Source: Flavisolibacter nicotianae (GTDB lineage: Bacteria > Bacteroidota > Bacteroidia > Chitinophagales > Chitinophagaceae). Taken from it: a stretch of DNA of 64,000 nt. This document shows positions 35,522-44,228 of the stretch, one piece after another. Each line of letters opens with the position of its first letter. Position 1 is the stretch's first letter. Location of the stretch: positions 248,001 through 312,000 of the forward strand of contig NZ_RBCI01000003.1 in the NCBI RefSeq assembly GCF_003628535.1, in the 5' to 3' direction. Position numbers and translations under genes: made by a program. Below the pieces are notes generated by a model. The model ran no database searches. It had not been told where the DNA came from and saw only the letters and a program-made list of their open reading frames with translations.

Positions 35522-36091
35522 ATGACAATGATGTTCAGGAAGAAGTTTGTTCTTTTTTTCGGTTTCGTACTCTTTGTAACAGTAGCCGGTGCCCAGGACC
35601 GTTATTTTACCAAGACCGGTAAAATCAATTTTACCTCCAAAGCTCCCATGGAGGACATCGAAGGAAAAAACAAAACGGTTACCGCCGTGCTGGATACAAA
35701 ATCCGGCGCCCTGCAGTTCAGCGTGCAGATGAAAAGTTTTGAATTTGAAAAGGCGCTGATGCAACAGCACTTCAACGAAAACTACGTAGAAAGCGATAAA
35801 TATCCCGACGCGGTTTTCAAAGGCGTTATCGCCAACAACGCCGCAGTGAATTACGCCAAAGAAGGGACCTACACCGTGAACGTAAAAGGCAAGCTGACCC
35901 TGCACAATGTGACCAAAGATGTAGACGTGCCCGGAACCATTAAAGTAAACGGCGGCAAAATTGAAGCGTCTTCCGCATTCAATGTGTTGCTGTCCGATTT
36001 TCGCATCTCGATCCCGTCGGCTGTAAAAGAAAAAGTTTCCAACAGCATCCGCATCACCGTGGAAACGAAGCTCGACCCACTGAAAGGTTAA
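35522..36091 (+). CDS. YceI-family periplasmic lipocalin-like protein
   Basis: This 189-residue protein has a signal peptide ending near TVAGAQ. The mature part is the antiparallel barrel typical of YceI: FTKTGKINFTSKAPMEDIEG, AVLDTKSGALQFSVQMKSF, the ESDKYPDAVFKGVI block and VKGKLTLHNVTKDVDVPGTI. YceI proteins bind long hydrophobic isoprenoid chains; the ligand here is not known. A start at Met4 (MFRKKF) is also possible and would not change the mature protein. It is the middle gene of an OB-fold/YceI/barrel operon, which suggests the three act together in the envelope. Confidence 0.88.
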   Translation: MTMMFRKKFVLFFGFVLFVTVAGAQDRYFTKTGKINFTSKAPMEDIEGKNKTVTAVLDTKSGALQFSVQMKSFEFEKALMQQHFNENYVESDKYPDAVFKGVIANNAAVNYAKEGTYTVNVKGKLTLHNVTKDVDVPGTIKVNGGKIEASSAFNVLLSDFRISIPSAVKEKVSNSIRITVETKLDPLKG

Positions 36092-36100
36092 CCAGTTTAT

Positions 36101-36994
36101 ATGATAGTCAAACCTGCCAGCCTGCTTTTCGGAGCAGTCGTCCTCCTCATGTCCTATCGGGCCGCGGGGCAGAACGAAGACCTGCTCAAAGGAGTTGTCG
36201 ACACCACTCCGAAAAAAGAAAAGGTGTACAATGCGTTTAAGTCAAGCCGCGTCATCATGTCGCAAAGCATGGAAATGCTGCAGCCGGGGGTGCTCGACTT
36301 CCGGGTGCTGCACCGATTTGGCAATGTCAACTCCGGTGCCGGCGAATTCTTCGGTCTTGATCATGCCAGTATCCGGCTGGGACTGGATTATGGCCTGTCC
36401 AACGCTCTTTCCATCGGTGTCGGCCGCAGCTCGTACAAAAAAGAAATCGATGGCTTCATCAAGTATCGTCCCGTTCAACAGTCGACTGGTCCGGGCGCCA
36501 CGCCCTTCTCGCTGCTGGGCGTTGTGGGCACAACCATTCAAACTGGCCTTTACAGTGCAACCGCACCGCACCAGTTTACATCCCGTCTTGCGTATTACGG
36601 GCAATTGATCCTGGGGAGAAAGTTTACGGAAAGGCTTACGCTGCAGCTTTCTCCGACTTTGTTGCACCGTAATTATGTGGAGACACAAGCCGATCCGAAC
36701 GACCTGTTCGCCACAGGCTTTGGCGGCCGGATCAAATTGAGCAAACGTGTTTCGCTGAACGTGGATTATTATGCCGTGTTCAACCAGAACAGCGCACGGA
36801 ACGTCCACAACCCGCTTTCGATCGGCTTTGATATCGAGACCGGCGGCCACGTTTTCCAGCTGCATTTTACCAATGCAATTGGGATGAACGAGCGGGTGTT
36901 CCTGACGGAAACGACCAACGACTGGGGACGGGGTGACATCCAGTTTGGCTTTAATATTTCGCGGGCCTTCCAGTTAAAAAAGCGAAAGGGATGA
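36101..36994 (+). CDS. Outer-membrane beta-barrel protein (DUF5777 family)
   Basis: This 297-residue protein has a signal peptide ending near YRAAGQ. After a linker (EDLLKGVVDTTPKKEKVYNAF) come the family blocks: SRVIMSQSMEMLQPGVLDFRV, HRFGNVNSGAGEFFGLDHAS and SIRLGLDYGLSNALSIGVGR. Alternating amphipathic strands then run to the C-terminus, as in a barrel of about 12 strands. Function is unknown; members are found next to YceI and OB-fold genes in Bacteroidota. It starts nine bases after the YceI stop and is the last gene of the operon. Confidence 0.8.
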   Translation: MIVKPASLLFGAVVLLMSYRAAGQNEDLLKGVVDTTPKKEKVYNAFKSSRVIMSQSMEMLQPGVLDFRVLHRFGNVNSGAGEFFGLDHASIRLGLDYGLSNALSIGVGRSSYKKEIDGFIKYRPVQQSTGPGATPFSLLGVVGTTIQTGLYSATAPHQFTSRLAYYGQLILGRKFTERLTLQLSPTLLHRNYVETQADPNDLFATGFGGRIKLSKRVSLNVDYYAVFNQNSARNVHNPLSIGFDIETGGHVFQLHFTNAIGMNERVFLTETTNDWGRGDIQFGFNISRAFQLKKRKG

Positions 36995-37105
36995 CTTGGT
37001 TTTCGACAACAAAACAGCCAGGTCTTTGTGCGTGGAGTAGCCAGTAGGAAACATGAATAACTAAGCCGCATGCTAACCATTCACGACAGCATATGTGTGC
37101 CAGCA

Positions 37106-37753
37106 TTAATCTTTCCAGAGAAAAGGGAAGAGAATGAGCGAGAGCAGGATCACCATGACGTCAAAGGCAACCAGGATTAAAACGCTGGCGACGGAAATCG
37201 GTTCGCCGGCAGCAAAGACCGAAGACGATACTTTCATCAGCACCAGTAATTGCGGAATGATGATCGGGAAACCGAGGATGGCCATGATGGCTGCATTCTG
37301 CTGCGCCTTGGCTGCAATGGCCGCCAAAAACGTAAACACGAGACTCATGCTCCACCCACCCAAAAACACGATCCCGATAAAAGCCGCCGTTTTTTGCACA
37401 GGGTAGGAAAGAAACAGCGAAAAAACCACCATGCTCAAAAGGCTCATCACCAGCATCAGCACCGAGTTGAAAAGCAGCTTGGCCAGTACAAAATGCTGCG
37501 GCGAAGAGATGGAGTGATAGTAAAGCATGCGGCTACGGCTTTCCTGCAAAAAGCTTTTGGCTACCGCATTGATGGAGATGAACAGCTGGATGATCCAGAA
37601 AAGGCCGATCCAGGTCCGGTTGTCCGGGCTCTCAATCGCCATGTAAAGCACGAAGATGGTGGCGCCGATGTACAGGAGCACACCATAAAATGCATACTGC
37701 TGCCGGATTTCGAGCAACAGGTCTTTTTTGAACAAGGTGAGAATTTGTTTCAT
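37106..37753 (-). CDS. ccmB: Heme exporter membrane subunit CcmB
   Basis: This 215-residue inner-membrane protein has about six helices. It forms the membrane part of the CcmAB exporter that releases holo-CcmE-type heme chaperone during cytochrome c maturation. The family opening is MKQILTLFKKDLLLEIRQQYAF, followed by the family block SFLQESRSRMLYYHSISSP and a C-terminal FPIIIPQLLVL. Its start lies six bases downstream of the thymidine kinase stop, so the two are cotranscribed. The partner CcmC and the CcmD-like protein lie at 3.5-4.4 kb on the other strand; the CcmA ATPase is not in the window. Confidence 0.9.
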   Translation of the reverse strand: MKQILTLFKKDLLLEIRQQYAFYGVLLYIGATIFVLYMAIESPDNRTWIGLFWIIQLFISINAVAKSFLQESRSRMLYYHSISSPQHFVLAKLLFNSVLMLVMSLLSMVVFSLFLSYPVQKTAAFIGIVFLGGWSMSLVFTFLAAIAAKAQQNAAIMAILGFPIIIPQLLVLMKVSSSVFAAGEPISVASVLILVAFDVMVILLSLILFPFLWKD

Positions 37754-37759
37754 CGTCGT

Positions 37760-38335
37760 TTATTCAATCGCCCCATCCAGCGTATAGCAAACCCGGCACC
37801 GCGGCTCGTAGGCATTTTTGGCGCCCAGCATCACCTGCTCCTCGTTGGGAATGATTCGGTAGGAGTAATTGGCAATGTTGCCGCATTTCACGCAAATCGC
37901 ATGCAGCTTGGTGACATAATCGGCCTTGGCCATCAAAAAAGGCATTTGCCCAAAAGGCTTTGCCATAAAATCCATGTCCAGCCCGGCAACAATCACCCGC
38001 ACGCCGCGCAGGGCGAGCTGATCGCACACGTTGGAAATTTCGTCATCAAAAAATTGCGCTTCGTCAATACCGACCACATCCACGCCCTGTGCCATCAGCA
38101 GGATGGTTTGCGAGTTGTCGATCGGCGTGGAGTGAATTTCGTTCTCATCGTGCGACACAATCTTGATTTCATCGTAGCGCACATCGATGGCAGGTTTGAA
38201 AATCTCGACTTTCAGGTTGGCTATTTTGGCCCTTTTCAGGCGACGGATCAATTCTTCAGTTTTCCCGGAAAACATGGAACCGCAAATCACTTCAATCCAG
38301 CCCCGCTTTTCTCCATAGAGTGGTTCAATAAACAT
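37760..38335 (-). CDS. tdk: Thymidine kinase
   Basis: This 191-residue type II (TK1-like) enzyme phosphorylates thymidine for salvage. The Walker A loop is [15 protein letters not shown], the Walker B/Mg site is [13 protein letters not shown], and the lasso region ends with the zinc-binding cysteines CVKCG and CRVCY. The length matches the family. ATG 38335 ([17 protein letters not shown]) gives a short lead before the first strand, as is common in Bacteroidota. It is followed at six bases by ccmB, an arrangement that ties a salvage enzyme to cytochrome maturation, probably without functional meaning. Confidence 0.95.
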   Translation of the reverse strand: MFIEPLYGEKRGWIEVICGSMFSGKTEELIRRLKRAKIANLKVEIFKPAIDVRYDEIKIVSHDENEIHSTPIDNSQTILLMAQGVDVVGIDEAQFFDDEISNVCDQLALRGVRVIVAGLDMDFMAKPFGQMPFLMAKADYVTKLHAICVKCGNIANYSYRIIPNEEQVMLGAKNAYEPRCRVCYTLDGAIE

Positions 38336-38450
38336 GTGAATAACTATTATTTTGGCTTAGCAGTCGTTTTTTTACAAACACTTAATAATTTTAGGCCCTA
38401 CCTTACGTTACCGTAATATCCTGTTTGAAAAAAACGAAAGTACCATAATC

Positions 38451-39299
38451 ATGGAAAGAATACACACGCTCATCGATAAATTGTCCCAACAAAAAACACA
38501 AGGCGCTTCTCCCTCTCATCTCCTGTTTACCGTGCAATTGTTGCAGCAGGAATTGTTGCAATTGCAAAACAGCCAGGAAACAGTCGGAACCAAAAAAGTC
38601 GCGGTTACCCTTCCGTTCAACACGGTGGTTGCAATGGCCGAAGCCGTGGTGACCGTGCCGGTTGAGCAGCCAAAAGTGGCCCAGGCCCCCGTTGTGGAAA
38701 AAGAAATAGAAAAAGAAATTTATGTGTTGGACCTGGTATCCGAAGAGCCGGAGGAGGAAGAAGTGGCCTCATCCCAGCACGAAGAACCGGTTTCGCAAGG
38801 GAGAGAATATTCGCTTCGTAAGCCCCTGATCCAGGAAAGCTTGTTCGAGGAGCCAAGGCAGAAAGCAAAGGAAGAGCCGCGGCCAACTTATTCGGCGCAG
38901 CAGCTTTTCAACAGCGCATTTGAATCAACGATGGATGTGCCCACCCTGTCGCAATACGGGGCAACCGCTGAAGTACACGAAAAAATTGCCGAAAGGAAAG
39001 AGTCACTCAACGACCGCCTCAAGCGGGAGCAGACAGAAGTGGCACAGGTGCTGAAAGAAACACCCATCAAGGATTTGCGCAAGGGCATTGGCATCAACGA
39101 CCGCTTTGTTTTTGTTCGCGAATTGTTCCGTGGCGATGAGGCTGCCTATGAGCGGAGCATCAAAACCATCAACAACTTTAATATTTATTCCGAAGCCGAG
39201 TACTGGATGAGCCGGGAGTTGCGGTTGAAACTGGGCTGGAATGACGATAATGAAACGGCCAAGCACTTTTATCAGTTGGTGAGAAGGCGCTTTTCCTGA
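38451..39299 (+). CDS. Conserved Bacteroidota hypothetical protein with disordered middle
   Basis: This 282-residue protein has a helical N-terminus (MERIHTLIDKLSQQ, LLFTVQLLQQELLQLQN) and a long acidic, Pro/Glu-rich, disordered-looking middle (about 60-145). The well-conserved C-terminal domain (about 200-280) contains GINDRFVFVRELFRGDEAAY and EAEYWMSRELRLKLGW. I know this C-terminal block from uncharacterised Bacteroidota proteins. There is no signal peptide, so it is cytoplasmic. Its last 28 bases overlap the end of the convergent KDO-transferase gene. Confidence 0.7.
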   Translation: MERIHTLIDKLSQQKTQGASPSHLLFTVQLLQQELLQLQNSQETVGTKKVAVTLPFNTVVAMAEAVVTVPVEQPKVAQAPVVEKEIEKEIYVLDLVSEEPEEEEVASSQHEEPVSQGREYSLRKPLIQESLFEEPRQKAKEEPRPTYSAQQLFNSAFESTMDVPTLSQYGATAEVHEKIAERKESLNDRLKREQTEVAQVLKETPIKDLRKGIGINDRFVFVRELFRGDEAAYERSIKTINNFNIYSEAEYWMSRELRLKLGWNDDNETAKHFYQLVRRRFS

Positions 39300-40540
39300 A
39301 TAAATTCAAGGATGGTGCCGGTCGCCCCGGTATTTTCGTCAATATAACGTTTGGCCGCTAAACCGGTTTTTCGCAGGTGGTTCTCATCCGTGAGCAAATC
39401 ATCTGCAATTTTTTTGAAGCCACCGGCATCAGCAAAGCTGAAGGCGCCGCCAGCCGCGATCATTTCTTTTCCCTCCCTGTATTTTTCAAAATGGGGTCCG
39501 AAGAGCACCGGCTTTCCCCAGACCGCCGCTTCCAGTATGTTGTGAATGCCGTCCTTGGTAAAACCGCCGCCAACATAGGTGATCGTCGCATAGCGGTAGA
39601 GGCGGGAGAGCAGGCCCACGCAATCGATGATCAGCGTTTGAGAATTGTCGCGGGCAGAAAGTCGGGCGGTTCCTTTTTCCAGCGCGGAGTAAAGAAGAGC
39701 ACCGTCGAAGAGCGCCTGTACCTGCGAAATGTGACCGGCATTGATTTCATGCGGCACGATAATCAGTTTCACATCCCTGTTTTGCCGCACGTAGAGGGCC
39801 AGCACGTCTTCGTCGCCGGGCCAGGTGCTGCCGGCCACAAGGAGTTTTTTACCGGCAGCAAATTCGGAGATCAGTGGAATGTCGGAAGCGCTTTTTGCGA
39901 TTTTGACCACGCGGTCAAAACGGGTATCACCACCGATGCTGCAGTGTGAAATGCCGTTTGCCTGCAATAAATCGAGGGAGGTGCTGTCCTGCACGAAAAT
40001 GTGGCGGAACAAAAAAAGCATCTGCCGGTAAAACCCTCCATACGTCCGGAAAAAAAGCTGGTCTTTGCGAAACACGGCGCTGATCAGCAGGATCGGGACA
40101 TGGTGAAAAGCAGCTGTGGCCAAGTGATGATACCAGAATTCGTATTTGACAAAAATGACAAGCGAGGGCCGCACCTGGTGGTAAAAACGCTCTGCTTCTT
40201 TCTTTGTATCCAGGGGTAGGTAGGTAAGAATGTCGGCGTGGGGGTAATTCCTGGCTGCCCCGTAACCGGAAGGAGAGAAGAAGGTTACCAGGATTTTTTT
40301 CTGCGGATAAGCTGCTTTCAGTGCTTCGATCACCGGTTTGCCCTGTTCGAATTCGCCGGCAGAAGAGCAATGCATCCAGATGACTGCGTCGGCTGGGGCA
40401 ATGTTTTTTTGAAGCTGCTCTGCCACCTTTTTTCTCCCGTCGATCCAGGCAGCAGCTTTTTTGTTACCGTACGCAGCCAGCTTTACAGCCAGCCGGTAGA
40501 GTTGAATAAAACCATCATATACTAGTAGCATTGGACGCAT
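39272..40540 (-). CDS. waaA: 3-deoxy-D-manno-octulosonic acid (KDO) transferase
   Basis: This 422-residue glycosyltransferase adds KDO to lipid A precursors at the inner membrane. The N-terminal GT-B half has the typical AVIWMHCSSAGEFEQGKPVI and ILVTFFSPSGYGA blocks. An N-terminal hydrophobic segment (MLLVYDGFIQLYRLAVKLAA) anchors it. The C-terminal half has KLLVAGSTWPGDEDVL, IIVPHEI, and the nucleotide-sugar-binding end YVGGGFTKDGIHNILEAAVWG. Its 3' end overlaps the convergent hypothetical gene by 28 bases. Confidence 0.92.
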   Translation of the reverse strand: MRPMLLVYDGFIQLYRLAVKLAAYGNKKAAAWIDGRKKVAEQLQKNIAPADAVIWMHCSSAGEFEQGKPVIEALKAAYPQKKILVTFFSPSGYGAARNYPHADILTYLPLDTKKEAERFYHQVRPSLVIFVKYEFWYHHLATAAFHHVPILLISAVFRKDQLFFRTYGGFYRQMLFLFRHIFVQDSTSLDLLQANGISHCSIGGDTRFDRVVKIAKSASDIPLISEFAAGKKLLVAGSTWPGDEDVLALYVRQNRDVKLIIVPHEINAGHISQVQALFDGALLYSALEKGTARLSARDNSQTLIIDCVGLLSRLYRYATITYVGGGFTKDGIHNILEAAVWGKPVLFGPHFEKYREGKEMIAAGGAFSFADAGGFKKIADDLLTDENHLRKTGLAAKRYIDENTGATGTILEFIQEKRLLTN

Positions 40541-40582
40541 AGCGGGGCAAAGCTAACATCCCTGACCTTACTGATATTTCCC

Positions 40583-40590
40583 TATTTTTG
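40583..40590 (+). promoter_or_regulatory. -7 element (TATTTTTG) for the nucleotide-sugar operon
   Basis: It matches TAnnTTTG, 107 bases before the aminotransferase start, in the gap between divergent genes. Confidence 0.4.
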
Positions 40591-40697
40591 CGACCGCTGA
40601 TAAATGGGTGTTCTTTGGATCGTTTTGGTCTGTCGTCTTTCCTTCCTGGGAAGAAGAATTCCCGGTCAGTCTTCTTAACTCTTAATCGGAAATCAGA

Positions 40698-41834
40698 ATG
40701 CGCCCCATTCAAATGGTTGATCTAAAGCAGCAGTACCAAAAGCTCAAAGAGGAGATCGATGCTGCCGTGATCAGTGTGCTGGAAAGCAGTGCGTTTATCA
40801 ACGGTCCGCAAGTACACTCGTTTGCCGCTTCGCTTGCATCGTATAATGGTGCCCGTCACGTGTTGCCTTGCGCCAACGGTACCGATGCTTTGCAGATTGC
40901 CATGATGGCACTTGGCCTGCAACCCGGCGACGAGGTCATCACGCCTTCGTTTACTTATATAGCTACCACAGAAGTGATCGCCCTGCTGAAGCTGACACCG
41001 GTTTTCGTGGATGTGGATCCCAAAACATTTTGCATCGATCCAAAAGCGATCGAAGCGGCCATTACGCCCCGGACCAGGGCCATTGTGCCGGTTCATCTCT
41101 ACGGGCAGGCTGCCAATATGGAGGAGATCATGAAGATTGCCGACACGCACGGCTTGGCTGTCATTGAAGACAATGCGCAGGCGATCGGCAGCGAATACAT
41201 CTTTTCAGATGGAACGGTGAAGAAGACCGGGTCGATCGGCACCATTGGCACGACCTCGTTTTTCCCCAGCAAAAACCTGGGTGGCTATGGCGACGGCGGC
41301 GCCCTGATGACCAACGACGATGCCCTGGCCGAGACGATTAAAATGATCGCCAACCACGGGCAGAGCAAACGGTATTATCACGACATTGTCGGCTGCAACA
41401 GCCGCCTCGATACCATCCAGGCAGCCGTGCTGGAAGTGAAGCTAAAGCACCTGGATGCCTATATTGATTCGCGGAGAAAGCTGGCCGATGCCTATGACCA
41501 GGCTTTTCAGGGGCAGCCAGGCGTCACCACGCCTTACCGTGCGCCGTACAGCAAGCACGTTTTTCACCAATACACGCTGGTGCTGGACGGTATTGACAGG
41601 AATGGCCTGCATGACTATCTTGCGTCCCGCAACATTCCTTCCATGATCTATTACCCGGTTCCGGCCCACCGGCAAAAAATGTTTGAGAGCTTCGGCTCTT
41701 CGGCAACGTCGCTGCCGGTGACCGACTGGTTAACAGAGCGGGTGATTTCCCTTCCGATGCACACGGAGATGGAACAGGAGCAGCTTGAACAGATCACGAC
41801 TGAAGTCGTAAATTATATCAACAAACAATACTAG
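40698..41834 (+). CDS. DegT/DnrJ/EryC1-family sugar aminotransferase
   Basis: This 378-residue PLP enzyme transfers an amino group to a keto-sugar nucleotide. It opens with IQMVDLKQQYQKL, followed by NGTDALQIAMMALG (phosphate-binding loop), the HLYGQAANMEEIMKIAD block, the ring-stacking EDNAQAIGSEY and the Schiff-base Lys192 in FFPSKNLGGYGDGGALM. The group includes WbpE-like enzymes that act on UDP-3-keto-GlcNAcA. Since a UDP-sugar dehydrogenase of the WbpA/TviB type lies in the same operon, such a pathway is plausible, though the 3-oxidase and acetyltransferase partners are not here. It is the first gene of a six-gene operon. Confidence 0.9.
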   Translation: MRPIQMVDLKQQYQKLKEEIDAAVISVLESSAFINGPQVHSFAASLASYNGARHVLPCANGTDALQIAMMALGLQPGDEVITPSFTYIATTEVIALLKLTPVFVDVDPKTFCIDPKAIEAAITPRTRAIVPVHLYGQAANMEEIMKIADTHGLAVIEDNAQAIGSEYIFSDGTVKKTGSIGTIGTTSFFPSKNLGGYGDGGALMTNDDALAETIKMIANHGQSKRYYHDIVGCNSRLDTIQAAVLEVKLKHLDAYIDSRRKLADAYDQAFQGQPGVTTPYRAPYSKHVFHQYTLVLDGIDRNGLHDYLASRNIPSMIYYPVPAHRQKMFESFGSSATSLPVTDWLTERVISLPMHTEMEQEQLEQITTEVVNYINKQY

Positions 41835-41839
41835 CGAAT

Positions 41840-43171
41840 ATGAGAATCACGGTAGTTGGCACGGGTTACGTGGGATTGGTGACAGGCACTTGCCTGGCGG
41901 AAACGGGTAACCACGTATGTTGTGTGGACATTGATGAACGAAAAGTGGAAAAGCTTCGCCAGGGCACGATGCCGATTTATGAGCCGGGACTGGAAAAACT
42001 TTTTGAACGCAACCTCAAGGAAGAGCGTCTTTCCTTTACCACGTCACTGTCTGAGGGCATTGAACATGGTGAGATTATTTTTTTGGCCCTTCCCACGCCT
42101 CCCGGTGAGGATGGTTCGGCCGATTTGAAATATGTATTGGGCGTTGCCGGGCAGATCGGCACGTTGCTGACCGATTACCGGGTCATTATCGACAAAAGCA
42201 CGGTACCGGTAGGCACGGCTGAAAAAGTGGCCGCAGCCATCCGCAAAAACTACGATGGCGCTTTTGACGTTGTCTCCAACCCCGAGTTCCTGCGGGAAGG
42301 CGTGGCCGTGGAAGACTTCATGAAGCCCGATCGCATTGTAATCGGCACCACGTCCGAGCGGGCCCAGAAACTGCTGACCGAACTGTATGGTCCGTATGTG
42401 CGCCAGGGCAATCCCATCATCTTTATGGACGAACGCAGTGCGGAACTGACCAAGTATGCGGCCAATTCCTTTCTTGCCGTCAAGATCTCTTTTATGAACG
42501 AGATTGCCCAACTCTGCGAACGGTTGGGTGCCGATGTGGACATGGTTCGTCGTGGCATTGGCTCCGATGAGCGCATCGGTAAGCGTTTTCTCTTTCCCGG
42601 AATTGGCTATGGTGGCTCTTGTTTTCCCAAAGACGTTAAAGCCCTCGTGTACTCGGCAAAAGAAGCGGGTTACCAGTTTCGCATCCTTGATGCCGTAACC
42701 GAGGTGAACGAGGCGCAGAAATTGCATTTGGTCAGCAAGATCAAGCGGTACTACAATGGCGACCTCACTGGCAAGCGCTTTGCTTTGTGGGGACTTGCCT
42801 TCAAACCCAACACGGACGACATTCGCGAAGCACCAGCCCTGGAAATTATCCATGCCCTGCTCGCAGAAGGAGCTACAGTTAGTGCTTACGATCCCGAGGC
42901 CATGAAGAACGTACAAGCGATGCTGGGCAACAAGATCACGTTTGCCGACTCGCCTTACGATGCACTGCGGGGCGCCGATGCCCTGGTGGTTGCCACTGAA
43001 TGGAACGAGTTCCGCACGCCGGATTTCGACAGGATAACCGCAGCGCTGAAAGATCCCGTGGTGTTTGATGGGCGAAACGTCTTTGATGTGGAACAGATGG
43101 CTAAAAAAGGCTTTCACTACGAAAGCATTGGCCGGCCGCTTGTCAACCAACCCGTAAACTTGTGTAAATGA
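41840..43171 (+). CDS. ugd: UDP-glucose 6-dehydrogenase
   Basis: This 443-residue enzyme makes UDP-glucuronate from UDP-glucose with NAD. The dinucleotide loop is [12 protein letters not shown], the STVPVGTA block and the [14 protein letters not shown] block follow, and the catalytic cysteine is Cys261 in [14 protein letters not shown]. The C-terminal UDP-binding domain has [17 protein letters not shown]. It starts five bases after the aminotransferase stop and its stop overlaps the start of the decarboxylase (ATGA), so substrate and next enzyme are produced together: UDP-glucuronate feeds the UDP-xylose synthase directly downstream. Confidence 0.95.
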   Translation: MRITVVGTGYVGLVTGTCLAETGNHVCCVDIDERKVEKLRQGTMPIYEPGLEKLFERNLKEERLSFTTSLSEGIEHGEIIFLALPTPPGEDGSADLKYVLGVAGQIGTLLTDYRVIIDKSTVPVGTAEKVAAAIRKNYDGAFDVVSNPEFLREGVAVEDFMKPDRIVIGTTSERAQKLLTELYGPYVRQGNPIIFMDERSAELTKYAANSFLAVKISFMNEIAQLCERLGADVDMVRRGIGSDERIGKRFLFPGIGYGGSCFPKDVKALVYSAKEAGYQFRILDAVTEVNEAQKLHLVSKIKRYYNGDLTGKRFALWGLAFKPNTDDIREAPALEIIHALLAEGATVSAYDPEAMKNVQAMLGNKITFADSPYDALRGADALVVATEWNEFRTPDFDRITAALKDPVVFDGRNVFDVEQMAKKGFHYESIGRPLVNQPVNLCK

Positions 43172-44145
43172 AAAAACGCGTCCTGATCACAGGGGCGGCC
43201 GGCTTTCTGGGCTCCCATCTCTGCGATCGTTTTATAAAAGAAGGGTACGAAGTCATTGCCATGGACAACCTGATCACCGGTGACCTGCGCAATATCGAGC
43301 ACCTCTTCCCGCTCAAAGAATTCGAGTTTTATCACCACGATGTCACCAAGTTTATCCATGTTCCCGGAAAACTTGATTACATCCTGCATTTCGCGTCACC
43401 GGCAAGCCCGATCGATTACCTGAAGATCCCCATTCAAACCCTGAAAGTGGGTGCGATGGGCACGCACAACTGCCTGGGGCTGGCCAGGTCCAAAGGCGCA
43501 CGGATACTGGTTGCCTCAACGTCTGAAGTTTACGGCGACCCGCAGGTGCACCCGCAGCCCGAGGAATATTGGGGAAATGTGAACCCGGTTGGTCCCCGCG
43601 GTGTGTACGACGAAGCCAAACGGTACATGGAAAGTATCACCATGGCCTACCATAATTTCCATGGCCTCGAAACAAGAATTATCCGCATTTTTAATACCTA
43701 CGGGCCCCGCATGCGGCTCAACGACGGCCGAGCGCTGCCCGCTTTTATCGGGCAGGCCCTGCGTGGCGAAGATCTCACCGTTTTTGGCGACGGGTCGCAA
43801 ACCCGCTCGTTCTGCTATGTCGATGATCTGGTGGAAGGCATCTACCGCCTTTTGCTCAGCGACTATCACCTGCCGGTGAACATTGGCAACCCCGACGAAA
43901 TTTCGCTGAAAGATTTTGCCGAAGAAGTGCTGAAACTGACCGGCGGAAACGTGAAGATCAGTTACCAGCCGCTGCCGGCCGACGATCCCAAGCAACGCCA
44001 GCCCGACATCACCAAGGCCAAGGCCATACTCGATTGGGAACCCAAAGTGGCCAGGGCAGAAGGGCTGAGAAGAACCTACGACTATTTCAAAACGCTTCCA
44101 CAGGAAGAGTGGGCAAGGAAGCCCAAGGAATTTACAAGCCGTTAG
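43168..44145 (+). CDS. uxs: UDP-glucuronate decarboxylase (UDP-xylose synthase)
   Basis: This 325-residue extended SDR enzyme converts UDP-glucuronate to UDP-xylose. The NAD loop is [17 protein letters not shown], followed by the UXS-typical [30 protein letters not shown] and [17 protein letters not shown]. The active-site triad region is STSEVYGDP with [10 protein letters not shown] (Tyr and Lys). [10 protein letters not shown] and the sugar-binding [18 protein letters not shown] close the match. It overlaps ugd by four bases. The pair provides UDP-GlcA and UDP-Xyl for a surface polysaccharide. Confidence 0.94.
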   Translation: MKKRVLITGAAGFLGSHLCDRFIKEGYEVIAMDNLITGDLRNIEHLFPLKEFEFYHHDVTKFIHVPGKLDYILHFASPASPIDYLKIPIQTLKVGAMGTHNCLGLARSKGARILVASTSEVYGDPQVHPQPEEYWGNVNPVGPRGVYDEAKRYMESITMAYHNFHGLETRIIRIFNTYGPRMRLNDGRALPAFIGQALRGEDLTVFGDGSQTRSFCYVDDLVEGIYRLLLSDYHLPVNIGNPDEISLKDFAEEVLKLTGGNVKISYQPLPADDPKQRQPDITKAKAILDWEPKVARAEGLRRTYDYFKTLPQEEWARKPKEFTSR

Positions 44146-44228
44146 GGCTTTCTGTGCGGAGAGGGGTTCTTCGTGCCGGATTTAACTATTCTTATTCACC
44201 CTACGATTATACTTTAAAACTGAAATCA

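Noticed and set aside
37250-38416. 388-codon open frame on the plus strand across ccmB and tdk
   Set aside because: It is antisense to two clear genes, very rich in His, Gln and Asn, and without recognisable motifs.
42044-43150. 368-codon open frame antisense to ugd
   Set aside because: It is a mirror of a well-conserved enzyme gene and looks like translated complement.
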